Notes: a model not told the origin generated them from the sequence alone. 64,000 nucleotides of DNA from Cerioporus squamosus (GCA_022592435.1 JABYQS010000012.1:404692-468691); one strand, 5' to 3'; counted from the first letter of the stretch, positions 1 through 11,946 are shown. Numbers and translations: made by a program.

Positions 1-208
1 TGTCCCATCATTGGCCGCGTGGCCGGGTCATTGCCACCTCCGAGAGCTTTCATCCTACTGAGGTACTAGTACGTCAAGCCTTCAGGGGTCCGCGTAGGAT
101 GTCCCAAAATGGTCAAATCCGCGTCTTCGATGTGTGGACACTGGACGGAGATTTACACTATGCTCCCGCCGGGAGAACATTTGTCAGAGACTCACGCTCT
201 AGCAGACC

Positions 209-216
209 TATATAAA
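209..216 (+). promoter_or_regulatory. TATA box of the truncated aldo/keto reductase
   Basis: TATATAAA lies 106 bases before the ATG at 322, a normal place for a fungal core promoter. The promoter and first exon therefore survive although the rest of the gene is gone. Confidence 0.6.
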
Positions 217-321
217 CACGGCGGTGCCCGTCGTCCGCCTCACATCCCTTCCTTTCGAGTAAGTAGACTCGAACGATCATAACCGTCATCCTCCGACAAC
301 ACACTTCCTCCTAGTCCCAAC

Positions 322-630
322 ATGTCCGTGTGGACGCCTGCCCCGCCCCCTCCGACAAAGCTCGGCTACTACCGCCAGCTCGCGCCCCTCGCAGGCGTGC
401 ACGTCTCACCGCTCTGTCTCGGTGGAATGAGCATCGGTGACCAGGGGGAGAAGTTCGGCGTGGGGGCCACGAACAAGGAGACGAGCTTCAAGGTGCTCGA
501 CGCGTTTTACGAAGCCGGCGGGAACTTCATCGACACTGCGAACAACTACCAGGAGGAGACGTCCGAGAAGTTCATCGGGGAGTGGATGGAGAAGCGCGGA
601 ATCCGTGACCAGATGGTCATCGCCACCAAG
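322..630 (+). pseudogene. aryl-alcohol dehydrogenase-type aldo/keto reductase, first exon only
   Basis: The 103 codons match the start of fungal aryl-alcohol dehydrogenases (AAD14-like members of the aldo/keto reductase family), which reduce aromatic aldehydes with NADPH during lignin breakdown. Visible family marks are LCLGGMSIGD near residue 33 and NFIDTANNYQ near residue 67, which carries the catalytic Asp and Tyr. The exon ends in IATK before a good donor (gtcagtg, 631). Nothing after it encodes the Lys and His parts of the catalytic tetrad or the rest of the roughly 350-390 residue barrel; the next 2 kb are anonymous repeats. The start at 322 is favoured by the TATA box and by the family's usual N-terminus. 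The gene was probably cut by a rearrangement or insertion, so no working enzyme is expected. Confidence 0.8.
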
Positions 631-770
631 GTCAGTGTGGCACCTCGATCCTTCTTCCCAAATCTCGTCAGTCCCCACAGCGTTAACACCTCACGTGTAC
701 CGCGGACTGTCGATGAGATCGCTGTCAGGGGTCCTGAAGGGTGCACATCTTGAGGTTCCGTTCTTCCATT

Positions 771-834
771 GAGGCCCCTCCCTTGTATTCGGATCCTTCG
801 AAGAGGCCCCTTCCCTGTATTCGGAGTCTTCGAG
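771..834. repeat. two tandem 32-bp units
   Basis: Two adjacent 32-bp units (771-802 and 803-834) both begin GAGGCCCC, carry GTATTCGGA in the middle and end in TTCGA plus one base. A third, weaker relative starts near 876. They lie directly after the broken aldo/keto reductase exon. Confidence 0.65.
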
Positions 835-1319
835 CAGGCCCTCCGGGGTGGCTTTGATTTGACTCGGTGCATTGTGGAGGCCCCTTCTCGAATTTCCGTT
901 CTTTTGAACAGGCGTCATCAATATGCTTAAATCCATCACCGCTTTCGCAAGCACGACCTGATGTACCCGTCTCTTTGCTCTGATCCTGGCCTGACGATCT
1001 TCGGCAAGCATCTTCCCTATCGCTTAGTATGCTCTTCCATTAACGCGGGAGGGTTGCTTGTTCTCATCGCAATATCTCCGCCTTGACCTACTCATCAACA
1101 TACCAAGACAACGCGCACAGATTTTTCGTGATCAGGATATTGGAGATCATGCACTGCGGCAACGGAGTTTGAGAGACTCGCTTCGCTACCGCGTACGGTG
1201 CCATCAACTCTTGTTTGTCCCAAGAACTAAGTAGACAACACGCGTCACCTTTTCCTCACACCGTGACGTTGGCGCGTTTGCATCTTGTACAGATCCGCCT
1301 GTACCCAGGTCCACCACAC

Positions 1320-1900
1320 GAGGCACCTCTTCGACTCAGGCACTGTTTTGATTGCTTCAACGACATATCAGAGTAACTTACGAGCTCTGGACGCTCGCCT
1401 GGGGCTGTGTGGTAGTGTGCGGCACTACACCTCGCAAAGATTCGCGCAGACCCTTTGTTTCGATAACTCGGCTGCCTTCGGATTGCTCGAGCCCTATTGG
1501 AGTCCTCCTCTTCCTCAGCGGGGTAGGCCCTGTTTCAATCATATCGACCTTGTTCTCAGTGTTTTCACACACAGACGCCATTGATCCTACACTGATCCAC
1601 CGGCTTACGTCCGACCGCATGATACGTATTCGACTCAGGGACTGCTCGCCTTATCAGAGGAAGAGATTTGCTCAGTTTGTTTCGAACCTCCTTCGGCTTT
1701 GTGGCACTACATCTTGCGTAGATGCGCGCCGACTCGGGTCCAGTTACGCGAGGACTGGGCTGACAGTCCGACAGGGGCCGACCTGGGTGGACAACGGTTT
1801 CTTCGATCGCGAGTCTGAGTATCATCCTCCTCCTCCTACTCCGGAAGTAGGGTCACGTCGACCTTGTTTCCAACTCCCACGCGCCAATAACCATACCACG
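1320..1900. repeat. degenerate direct repeat of about 300 bp
   Basis: Several short blocks recur in the same order about 280-320 bases apart: TTCGACTCAGG (1328 and 1629), GGCACTACA (1421 and 1703) and a CCTCCTC-rich block followed by a TAGG-containing stretch (1504 and 1825). This suggests an old tandem duplication with many indels. No conserved reading frame is seen. Confidence 0.35.
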
Positions 1901-3149
1901 ACGCCTGACCACTCTTGCGCCGACAAGGCCGCGCTCCATCATGTGGGCTGTAAATCTGAACGTTTCGGTCGTCTTGAGTCTTGACCAAGTAACGTCATCG
2001 ATATCCAAATGCACCCGGTATCCCTGTATCTCCGACAGCCTTATCGGCCTACGACTCCATTAACTAAGTAAACCGCTACCAAGTTTTGTCACCGACGGTC
2101 GGTCGTGCAGCTCCGCCGGACGTGCATGAACCAGAATTGGTCTCGGATGGTGCATATCGTGGTGATGTGCCCGAGCGCTTTCGGGTCACTCGCACGAATG
2201 GATAGGAGACCATAGCTCCTTTGCTAGTGCCGCCAGAGCCTCCCTAGAACAGCTACACGCCTCGCCTGCTGAGGACATGAGCATCGCCATCCGGGTCGCG
2301 AGAGTGAATGTTCTACTTACCTCACGACTATGGGGTCTCGAGTGCTCGGAACGAGATGATACTGGGTAGACGTACTTATCTGACGCGTGCAAGCCTCCGC
2401 TGAGCATCGCAAAAGAACTGCACGGGCGATGGAAAGTGGAGAGCACTCGAGCACACCAGGGCGGTGGAGGTGCATGACACAGATCAACAAATGTGTATTC
2501 TGGGCTTACTTTTGCATCGTATACGATCATCACATGCATATGCAATGTCCCGCGCATTCATCGTCTCAACAGTCCGCATGCCGCATGCAAGGCGAAGGAG
2601 CAAGCGACGGGAAGCGAGATGGACAGGCCCGAGAGCCGGACGCGAAGGGAGACAAGAGAGCAAGACAAAAGGGCGCAAAGCGCAGGCGAGGCGAGCGACG
2701 AAACCGCAGGGAGAGTGCGTGTCGATGACGGTGTGCGTTGGGTGTGCGCAAGAGAGAGGGCGGCTATGTAAGAGCGCTCCGAGCGGTGCAGATCTGGATC
2801 TGTGTTGTCGCGCCGGCGTTGCAATGGATCAACGCTGCGTTGCAGACGATCATCTTCATCACTGCACACTCTACGTTCTGCCAGCCATACAACATGGCTG
2901 AGCTCTCAGCTGGGCCCCAGCTCACCGGCGCTCACCCCCCATCTTCGCGACTCTTCCCCGCTGAACACGTTCGCCGCACGTCGTCGAGCAGGGAACAACC
3001 ATAGACCAACCTCGAGCCCCTCGGGCCGCCTCCGCGACAGACAGAAAGCCCGAGTTCTAAGAGCCACCACCTCCACCCCACTCGCCCATCCTGCACACAC
3101 AGTTCCGGAGCTCGACGGCCATCGCGGCGTCGTAATACGACGATGGCGA
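1901..3149. other. no gene recognised
   Basis: I see only short overlapping frames with no family resemblance. The stretch 2580-2760 is rich in purine runs on the plus strand. It separates the degenerate repeat from the transposon-associated pseudogene. Confidence 0.4.
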
Positions 3150-5450
3150 GAGCATGCGCACCGCCTCCTGGGATGCACCCCCGACCACCGCGCCCTTCCG
3201 CGGCCGCGCACCACAGGAGTCCGGCGTGTCGACCAACTACGACATCGACTCGATAACCAACAGGTACCGCGACACAAGGCGCTCGTCCGGCGTCGTCGAT
3301 CCTCCTTTCGTCTACGATCCCCCTGACGTTCCCGATCTATACACCGTCGTGGTCTCTGTCGCCCCGGAGAGCCAACACACACCGGAGCCCTGGCAGCATG
3401 ACCACCGACGAGCAGGCCGAGTGGCTCACCGAGCGGGTCAGACGGTTCACTAACTCGAAGGCAGACGGCACGACCCGTGCGTTCTTCAATGCGACGGCGG
3501 AAGCCCGGATCGCGTCCTGACTTGTGGAGGCTCCTACGGCAGACGAGTTCGCGGAGTCGAACGGCGACGAGGAGGCTGCGAAACGGGACGAGTCTCTCAA
3601 GCTACGAACGGTGAGTCTTCTCATTGTCAATACTAGTACTCTGGTCACTGACTCACCGACTGTAGCGCATCGAGTGTTGGTTTCGTAACCACACACGCGC
3701 GAATTCTACTGGCCGTACTAGCGAGTTGAAGGCCGTCTCATGCCCGTGCTCAAGAACGCATATTGTGAGTACGTAAATGGTCTTACCGAGGGTACCGAGC
3801 CACGCGAGTGGTGGGGGTTCGCGTGCGCCGAGGCTGTCCGCTTGTATGACACTGAGCCGGAGGACGTGAAGAACGTCGAAGAGTACCGCCAGCGGCACGC
3901 GAAGCGCGAGGCGGCGATCCTCAACCTGGACAACATCATCAAGGACGGCCTCCCGGGTGCTATTAGCCAAGTGCGCACGCTGCAGCAGTACGTATTCGCA
4001 CTTGGTGCGATTTGCTAACCGCTCAGATTCAGAAACATCAACCGATTCGCGCGCACTGCAATTCAGGCTTGCAAGACATTCGAGAACTTGACAGCCTGCA
4101 AGGTTTCCATGTTCATGGGCGGACCTATGCCGGAAACCGGGCGGCTCTGCAACCTAACGAAGTCCCGCAGTGTCGCTGCTCTTCCTAGGATCACAGCTCA
4201 CTGAATTACACATACCTAGCGTCCACAACGGTCAAAGCCGCGATCTGAACAACATCCTCTCGGAGTCGACGGAGAAGTGGGACTCTATCGAGCAGGAACG
4301 GCGCACTTTCATCGCGCGTTGCTACGGTGAGTCTTTACCTCCGCGCTCGTCCTGAGCATTGATGGTTAATATGTCGTCTCAAAGCCGGGTATCGCTGAGA
4401 AGCTGCACAATCTCTACTCTGGATATTTCATTGACGACGTCGACGTCGAGCTTGTGGCCGGACCTTCGACCTCCAAGCAGGCGCCTGCCTCTGCTGCGTC
4501 GATCGAGGCGCCCACGCCTGCTCCCACGTCGTGCGGGCTGGTACACGAATCGCTGGTAGGCGCCTGAAAATACCTCGAACGAGACGCCGGCCTCCTCGTC
4601 TACTACCATCATCTCCAGCCTGACCTCCCCTCCGCCCCCGCGGCGCCTCATACCTCTACCCCGTCCTCGGCTGCACCCGAGAAGTCCTCCGGCCCATCCT
4701 ACGATGAACAAGTCTTCGCCAACATTGAACGCAACATGAAGATCCTACGCCGCATCGACGCAGGGGAGAAGCTCGAGGACATCTTGCTCGACGTGGACAA
4801 GAGCGACGACAACTCCCAGGCGGCAGCGAGCGACAATGACTCGCTTCCGGCATGGATTGTGGACACGCGCGACTACCTGATTTTCCGTCAGCGAGGAATT
4901 GTGGTGGCGCGAGCTCGTCTCGGCATGGCCGCAGTTCGAAGGGGCTCTTGGGTACATGGACTGACGGGTGCGATCTCATTTCTCTCATACATGCCTCTAT
5001 TGACTTACTGTTGTTCTACAGAGTTAAGCGAATTGGTTGTCTCCTAAGGGGCGACCGGAGGAAGTTGTGTACTGGATTCGACGCCGCCGCAAGTATGACA
5101 AGCCTCCTAAGGCAAAGTCTGTCTCCACCTTTGTCACCGCCTTCCGCGAGTGGTGGACGCGTCTGCAACCCAGGACGCGTCGCGCACCGGAGTCCGCCTG
5201 GCCCATGCCTCGCGTTGCGCCGCCCTCGCTCGACGCCTGGTCTGATCTACGGCGCGGTGGCTGGAACGGCCTCTTCATGGTCATCATGTGGCTCGCGTGA
5301 TGGACGGCTGCGCTGGGCGACGACGCCGACACCGCGGACATCACGAAGGCCGTCGAGGACATCACCTGGGCTTGCACGCAGATGGTCCCGACGCTCACGA
5401 CCGCCACTCCTGCCCTCGCTCCCACTCCACCTTCGCCGTCGCCATTGCTT
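3150..5450 (+). pseudogene. decayed agaricomycete-specific gene, transposon-associated
   Basis: The exons spell a family I know only as abundant hypothetical proteins in agaricomycete genomes. In order they show: an N-terminal helical part (TDEQAEWLTERVRRF, near 3400); a Trp-Phe-Arg-Asn-His motif (CWFRNHTRANSTGRT, 3668); an acidic middle segment (from 3740); HNGQSRDLNN (4216); and a C-terminal domain with SLPAWIVDTRD (4840), WWRELVSAWPQ (4895), GRPEEVVYWI (5047), REWWTRLQP and GGWNGLFMVIMW (5250). Introns such as 4326-4386 are still visible. In-frame stops at about 3520, 4566 and 5298 and frame changes make it non-functional. Function is unknown. Its C-terminus recurs at 8730-9240 and, inverted, at 5775-5950, so it has been copied around the adjacent hAT remnant. 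Confidence 0.6.
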
Positions 5451-5771
5451 TGAGCTCGCAGAAGCCTGCTCCCATTCCTACTATCGACTCCTCCACCCCT
5501 GTTCGCACTGTTGCCTCAGTCGCACCCACCCCGGTTGACGTCTCGTCGAGCCTCGCAAAGAGCGCGTCTGCGCCCGCTGGTATCTCAACGACGTCTGTAG
5601 CTGGCAGTGTTCACGCTATACTGGGGAACATGCGGTCGAAGGTCACACATTTATGTACAGGACACGTCATATTAGCATGTAACCAGAAGGTTTTGGTGGG
5701 TTAACAAGAGCGGGGAGTGTGGACGATGAAAACGAGCGAAGTAGGGGGGTATACATAGAGAGCAACACCAT

Positions 5772-5960
5772 CGCTCATGCCGTCGCTGCATCCTCAGTTT
5801 TCTTGGAAGCAGGAGTGCCATCCTCGGGAGCAGGTGAGGCGCGCTTAGAACCCGCGCTGGGAGTCACGGCGGCGGGGGCGGCGTTGATGTCCTTGGGTTT
5901 GTCAACCAACATCCAGTCGTCATCGCCGCTGGTCGTCGACGGCTGCTCGACTACGAGGAC
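5772..5960 (-). pseudogene. inverted C-terminal scrap of the same hypothetical family
   Basis: On the minus strand a frame ends in SKRASPAPEDGTPASKK and a stop, preceded by DDDWMLVDKP. This resembles the basic, Pro/Ser-rich end of the fragment that finishes near 9238 (NKRASDDSREHADTPVAKK). It runs head to head into the first exon of the decayed hAT transposase, so the two were fused by rearrangement. Confidence 0.4.
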
Positions 5961-8440
5961 TCGACCAGCAATCTGAAGCGACACGTTGAGCTCTGCGAGC
6001 CTGTGGACACGCCGGAGGCCCAGGCCATGCAGGACTTCGCCCGCGGTGTCACGTTTACGTGGCCGCGGATGCGGTACCTCATGGCTATGTGGTGCGCGTG
6101 CCGGCACCGCCCGTTCTCCATCGTGGAGAACAACTAGTTCCAAGAGATACTGCACATGCTGTATCCGAAGGTTCGCCTCCCCTCCCGCTTCATGCGCTGA
6201 CACTGACCCTTTCGTTAGAACCTTGCTTGCAAGGTGAACTTATGCGTGGACGGCTGGACGTCCCCCAACGTCTTCTCCTACCTCGGGGTGACAGTTCATC
6301 GGCACGACAAGGGTGCCGATCAACATATCCTCCTTGACTACGTGCGGTGAGTGTCGGAGCTCGCAGGGCAAGGTGGCTTCATCATACTGACTGTGTTCCC
6401 AGATTGGCTCAAAGTCACACCAGCAAATACCTTGCCAAACGTCTTGTGGACGTCTTGAAGAAGTTCGGGATTGATACCAAGGTGAGATTCTTACATCTGT
6501 ACATTTCCGCAGGCATACTGACTATCATCTATCTAGATTCATGATGTTACCCTCGACAATGCCTCCAACAACACCACCATGGTTACGAACATGACCAGGC
6601 TCATTTCGGGCTACCGCGGGGTGTTGCTGCGTGTCCAGTGCTTCGACCATATCCTGAACATTGTCGTCAAGGTATGTACAGCAAATCGTCTTCCTCAGTT
6701 CAGTTTCTTCTAATGCAGATTGCGTACAGGCGATCCTTTCCCAGTGCAAACGACAGCGCAAGGGGAAACCGAACACCGGCGACCTCAACGACCTCGAGGA
6801 CAAAGACGATGCACCGGCTGAGGAAAAATATGGCTATCCTCGTGGACGCTCAGGCCCACAAGCAGGCCAAGGCTACAGAGCGCGAGGAACGCGCCAATTA
6901 GCACGGCTAGCGTGACCTTGACAATCTCCTTGGTGCCACAGAACTCGACCGGGCCCACGATGCCGACGAGGAAGACGATGCGGACGAAGATCGCGAATAT
7001 GCGGACAACATCCTCATCACTCGACGATGAACATCCGGAGCTGGTCATCACTGGCGATGACATCCGCCTCGCCCAGAAGGTGTTTTCCAAGGCATGTGTC
7101 GACTTTTGTTGGTCCCTGTTAGTCCGCTCACACCTCTCTCACTGCAGCTCATCATCCTGTCGAACAAAGTATGGCACAGTTCAATGATCCGTCCAGAGCT
7201 CGCTCGCCTCGCCGACAACGCCGAGCTTAACAGCGAGGTTCTCATCTGCGCGATTGACACCCGCTGGAACACCTATACGCAAGTCATCGAGCGCGGCATC
7301 GACCTCAAGGACGTTCTCTCGCAGCTCTGCGACATGCAACAATTCAACAAGGGCACCGGGTGAGCTCGAGGCCATGGCATGCGCCTCTGTGAGCTCATCC
7401 TCGAGGACAATGAGTGGGACCTCGAGGGGCTCCACCGTCTGCTTGCGGTAAGCCATGTTCTTCAGCTTTCCACCGTCTTCACTCTTGCTCACAGGCTCAT
7501 GTTCTACTACAGCCGTTCGCCTACGCCACTACCCAGATGTCAACGAGCACGCGTGCACTTGTGCACGAGGTCCTGCCGTACTTCGACGTGCTGACAGCTC
7601 ACCTGGACGACTTCGCCGACGATGACATGCTCCATCCCGCCGTTTGAGCTGCAGCCCAGCGTAGCCGCATCATCCTCAATATGTACTGTGGCCACACCGA
7701 CGACAGCATGGTGTACCGCATCACTATAGGTACGTTGGCTCAGTTCCTTCCACCGTAGTACCCAACTGACATGACTTACCTCCACAGGAATGCACCCGGG
7801 TTACAAACTCCAGCACTTCCGCAAGGTCGGTTGGCCCGAGGAGTGGATTATCGTCGCAGAGACGATGATCCGCGACGAGTGGGAGACTTACTACAAGCCT
7901 CGGGCCCCTCCTCCCCCAGTGAACCCCGAGCCTGTCGAGCCAGTTGCCCCCACGCCGTCCGCGCGTTCTGGGACGGGACGTCGCAGCGCGCAGGCTGCTG
8001 CTGCGGTATGTGCACTGCTTGGTGGTCCTCCAAGCAACTTTGCTAACCTTCTGCACACAGAACATGCGCCGTATGTTCAGCGAGGCAATCAGCCACGATG
8101 CCTCGCAGACTCGCGGCGCTGCTGACCCCCTGGATGCGTAGTGGAAGTCTCCGGTCGTCGCAAACGTCTCCGATCCTCTGGAGTACTGGAACGCGCGGCT
8201 GGCTAGCCCATCGGATGCACCGCTTGCCCGGTTTGCCCTCGACTTCCTCTCTGTCCCCGGTGAATCCCACTTCTCACATCTTCTTCAAATTCTTCGCTTA
8301 CACTTGTGCAGCTACATCTACTGATGCGGAGAGGGCGTTCTCTCGCGGCCGGCTCATCGTCTCGCGACTCTGGCACTCCCTTGCGGACGCCTCTGTCCGA
8401 GCCAACACCGTCCTCGGCTCTTGGGCGCGGAACCCCGGGC
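5940..8440 (+). mobile_element. decayed hAT transposase (copy 1)
   Basis: The exons match, segment by segment, the intact hAT transposase at 18657-21997: the SNLKRHVELCEP end of the BED-like region (about 5970), LCVDGWTSPNVFSYLGVT (6243) with the first catalytic Asp, LDNASNNTTM (6551) with the second, KVWHSSMIRPEL (7168), TRWNTYTQVIERG, and the C-terminal hATC dimerisation block TSTDAERAFSRGRL (8314). Intron positions are also shared. Stops interrupt the exons at about 6135, 7027, 7361, 7646 and 8141, so it cannot make transposase. I found no terminal inverted repeats, so the element's true edges are unknown. Divergence from copy 2 is large, which points to an old insertion of the same family rather than a recent duplication. 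Confidence 0.8.
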
Positions 8441-9238
8441 TCGTCTCTGAGGTCGGCCTCCATCAACAACATCAAGGGCCTCAGCGGCAACCCTCCGGGA
8501 CCCGGCTACAATGGTCAGGGTGTGGCCTTGTCGTCGAAGCCAGCTGCAGCAAAGAAGACCGGCACGAGCACAACGCGCACGGCTTCTGCATCCACCTCGG
8601 GCACCTCGGGCACCAGCAACAAGGCCTCCGGCTCGAAGTCCGGGGCAGCGAGCAAGGCATCCTCGAAGGCCGTCAAGAAGGACACCAAAGGCAAGGCTCG
8701 TGAGGACCCGGCCAGCCGGTGGTCCGACGTCAAGCGCCGCGGCTGCAATGGCCTGTTCATGGTCATTATGTGCCTGTCGTGGTGGCTTGGCGCCGCAGAG
8801 GACGACGAAGACCTCGAAGACCTTCAGGAGGTCATCGACGACGTCAAGTGGGTCATAAGGACCCTCGTGTCTGTGAAGAAGGCAGCGGCAACAGCCGCGC
8901 AACCCGCAGCCGCGGTGTCCGCTGCTCCCACCACTACCCCCGCTGCGTCCTCCGCCGCCGGCGGCCACGCTCGCCACTGCTCCTGCCCCGTTCACTGCGC
9001 CCGATACTGCTCCCGCGCCGTCAGCTGCTCCGCCCGCGCCTGCATCCGCCCCGTCCGAGACCGCGTCGTCCGTGACTACATTGTCTGCCTCGCCCCCGAC
9101 TGCGCCTGCGCCGTCTGCCGCTTTGCTGACCAGTGGCGACTCCGGCGCCGGCAACAAGCGGGCGTCTGATGACAGTCGCGAGCACGCAGACACTCCTGTT
9201 GCAAAGAAGCAGCAGCTAACATCCCAGAACACCGTCTA
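8441..9238 (+). pseudogene. C-terminal piece of the hypothetical family, downstream of the hAT remnant
   Basis: A low-complexity Ser/Thr/Ala/Lys segment (8450-8700) leads into GCNGLFMVIMCLSWW (8741) and VIDDVKWVIRTL, the same C-terminal domain as at 5250-5400. After an Ala/Pro-rich stretch and a frame change it ends in a basic tail with TPVAKKQQLTSQ and a stop near 9238. The upstream domains of the family (REWWTRLQP and the parts before it) are missing. Together with 3150-5450 this means the hAT remnant is bracketed by two copies of the same gene's 3' end. Confidence 0.5.
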
Positions 9239-9706
9239 GTAGTAGTCTTTGTCTTATTCCCATGTCATCAGCAAAACCGCTCATAGTTTGCATGAATAAG
9301 GCCCTCCGGGCAGACCTGGACACTGTTACTATGCGCGTGTTTGTCCGGCAGGTGTGAGTGAGCGCCGAGACCTTTGTTGGAACAAGAAGTTGTTGCGGGT
9401 GTAGCGGGGAGGGAGCCCGCGTTGCAAGCACGAGGGGAATTCAATAGCAAAGGGGGAACTATAAGTCCGTAGCTACTGAGTTTCGTGAGGAGTATGAGTT
9501 CGGTCACTGGTGTGCGCATATCGTCAGCTTTATTGCCTCTGCAAGCACTGTCCCCACATCACACCTGCTCCAGCTTATGTTGGTTGAAGCAGAGAGGCAT
9601 GGCATGGCATCTTCCACATCAGTAGACACCTAGGGAGACATTGGCCTACATGATAGCTCATGCATTGTTGCTAGCATCAGGACAAGGGTGAGAGCAAGAA
9701 GCAGAG
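9239..9706. other. no gene; contains a 22-bp block shared with 54.1 kb
   Basis: No coding frame is supported. The 22 bases at 9300-9321 recur exactly at 54128-54149. The stretch ends at the 5' LTR. Confidence 0.4.
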
Positions 9707-10449
9707 TGTCACGGTCAGTGGACCAGCACCCCTTTTTGTTTTCTCTGGAACTTCCACTTTCCCATCTTGATCCCTTTCCTACTTCGTACACATCCCATTT
9801 TGGACCCCTTGATTTCATTCTCGCGCCTGTATGCTCTGTTCCCGCGACCACATGCCTTGTTCTCGCAACCACATGCCTTGTTCTCGCACTTACCATCCCA
9901 TTACCATGTGTTTTCCCACCCTTTTATCTCCCACTCGTACAGCCTTGCTCCCTTTCCCGCATGAGTCACTTCCACTGGCACGTGTAGACTAGTATATAAG
10001 CCCCTCCCAGCGCTTACCTGGTCCCCATCTCGACCTCCTGGTCATTGGGACTAGGTGCGCTTTCCCTCATGTACTTCCCCCTGTCTCTGTGCTAATATAA
10101 CCCTGGTCATTGGGACTAGTCTGTCGCAGTGCGCGTGAAGACTAGCTATCGACGACTTCGTGCCTCCGAGCCAGTCGTTGCTCTGCCCTCGTCGAGCTTT
10201 CTCTCTACTCCCCCCTTTTCAGCTCCTCGCCGCTCGCCCCTCAGACCGTCGCCGATCGACGTCTGGTGTCTACGTGCCTAGTCGCCGCGACATTAGGTCG
10301 AGATCCCTCATCAGTGCTGACACTCTGACAAGAGTGTCCCCATCGCTCGACAAGCCACCCCGTCACCCTGGACTGTTCTCGCAGACAGCACGCCTGGGAT
10401 ACCGCAGACCAAGAATACGTCCATCGGAGGAAGGATCCGGAGGATAACA
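9707..10449 (+). repeat. 5' LTR
   Basis: It begins TGTCACGGTC, the same as the sequence after the polypurine tract at 15717 and the inverted copy ending at 23528. It contains a CACGTG E-box near 9979 and a TATA box (TATATAAG) near 9993 for the element's promoter. A 21-bp unit around CCACATGCC is tandemly doubled at 9844-9885 but single in the inverted LTR. The 3' limit is inferred from the primer-binding site two bases on and is uncertain by a few bases. Confidence 0.8.
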
Positions 10450-10451
10450 CG

Positions 10452-10468
10452 TGGTACTGGGAATCCTG
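10452..10468 (+). other. primer-binding site
   Basis: TGGTACTGGGAATC begins with TGG, the complement of a tRNA CCA end, directly after the LTR. It is conserved in the inverted copy (22781-22794 on the minus strand). The tRNA species was not identified. Confidence 0.55.
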
Positions 10469-10693
10469 TGAGCAGAACCCTTGCCCCAATCGTCACTATC
10501 GCCCCAATCGCATCAACGTCGAAGTCTACTCCGAAACTTTCATCCCCGTCCCCGACTCTCCCGTTGCAGAGTCACCCACCACACACTCTCCCCTTCCAAG
10601 CACCCCGATCGACGAACACGAGGTCGTTGCTCTTATCGCCGCACCCCCATCACCTGTGATCATCCCCTCTCGTCCACCGTCAGCACCACCGTG

Positions 10694-11946
10694 ATGGCCG
10701 AACAAGGGCAACCAGGGGCTCAGAACCCAGCAGCAGCCCAGCAGGCTAACCCTCAGCCGGCACAGCCAGCCCAGGCTGCCCAACATGCACAAGCCGCCCA
10801 AGCTGCGCAACCAGCGGCGGCTCAGCCTGCTCCTGCCCAAGCTCCCAACGCCACTCAGCTCCTCCTCCAATTGATGGCCCTCCTCACGCAATCGATGACG
10901 CAGCTCGCCTCCGCCACTCAGGCCAACAACTCGTCGAAGGCGGTTCAGAAGCCCGCGCCGTTCAAGGGAGAACAGGGCGGAGAGGCACGTCGCTTCCTAG
11001 CGGCCTTCACGATGTGGGCTATGACCCAAGGTGCGTCCCTCAACCACATCAACGCTGCCGGGAATGCTATTGGTCCCCGTAACGACCAATGGATCCGCAC
11101 CGTCCTCTCATATCTGCAGGATGATGCCGCCCTCTGGGCCACCCCGGCCATGGAGCAGCTCACCCTGGGCCACATGCCGTTCAACAACGACTGGAACGAG
11201 TTCCGGTCACAGTTCAAGGCCCGGTTCGAGTCCGTGGACGAGGCCGTCGACGCAAAGGAGCGTCTCCGGAAGCTCTACCAGGGCTCCCTCACCGTCCCGG
11301 AGTACGCCGCACGGTTCAAGGAGCTTGCTGGTCGAACGGGCTACTCAGGTGCCGACCTCCGAGACCGGTTCTACGAGCACCTCTCCGATGCGATCAAGAC
11401 GAGTTGGTGCACACCGCTCGCCCCATTGGAACGCTCGAGGAGCTCATCACCGTCACTGCTGACATCGATGTCCGTGTCCGTCAGCGGCGCGCGGAGAAGG
11501 CCCGCCAGCAGGGAAGAACACTCCCTACCCCCTCGACTAGAACCCCTGCTGCCGTGCACACCACCCCGTTCACACCCGCCGCCCGGGACCCCAACGCTAT
11601 GGACGTGGATGCCACCCGTACCCGCGAGGACTTCAACCGCTTCATGCGCGGCAAGTGCTACGGCTGTGGCTCCGAGGCGCACGTCAAGAAGGACGGCGGC
11701 CACGATCGGGAGATCTGCAACTACTGCCGTCGCGCGGGTCATCGCGAGGTAGTCTGCATGGACAAGTTCCTCAAGAAGCCGCGCTCGCAGAGGGCGTCCG
11801 CCACCGTGGAGGGTGAAGGGGAAGCTCAGACCGCTGCCTCCACGTCGACCCCTTCTGCAGTCGACACCAGCGTGTTGCTGGCGCAGCTGATGGAACAGCA
11901 GAAGCTCCTTGCAGAGCAGATCGCTGCCCTCCAGCAGTCTTTTTAG
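10694..11946 (+). CDS. gag polyprotein of the chromovirus, frameshifted
   Basis: Gag forms the virus-like particle that packages element RNA. The frame opens with MAEQGQPG and an Ala/Gln/Pro-rich N-terminus, continues through the retrotransposon gag core (PFKGEQGGEARRFLAAF near residue 93, LTVPEYAARFKELA near residue 200) and ends with nucleocapsid zinc knuckles. The second knuckle, CNYCRRAGHREVVC, is a proper CX2CX4HX4C; the first (CYGCGSEAH) lacks its last Cys. A one-base loss near 11400 moves the second half, including LVHTARPIGTLEEL and the knuckles, to another frame. The C-terminus is a Gln/Leu-rich helix (LMEQQKLLAEQIAALQQ). The start is fixed by the inverted copy, whose retained gag begins at the same Met. 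Confidence 0.85.

Noticed and set aside
10481..10693. Extension of gag upstream of 10694
   Set aside because: The open frame runs back through the leader, but the inverted copy and the usual gag N-terminus support the Met at 10694.
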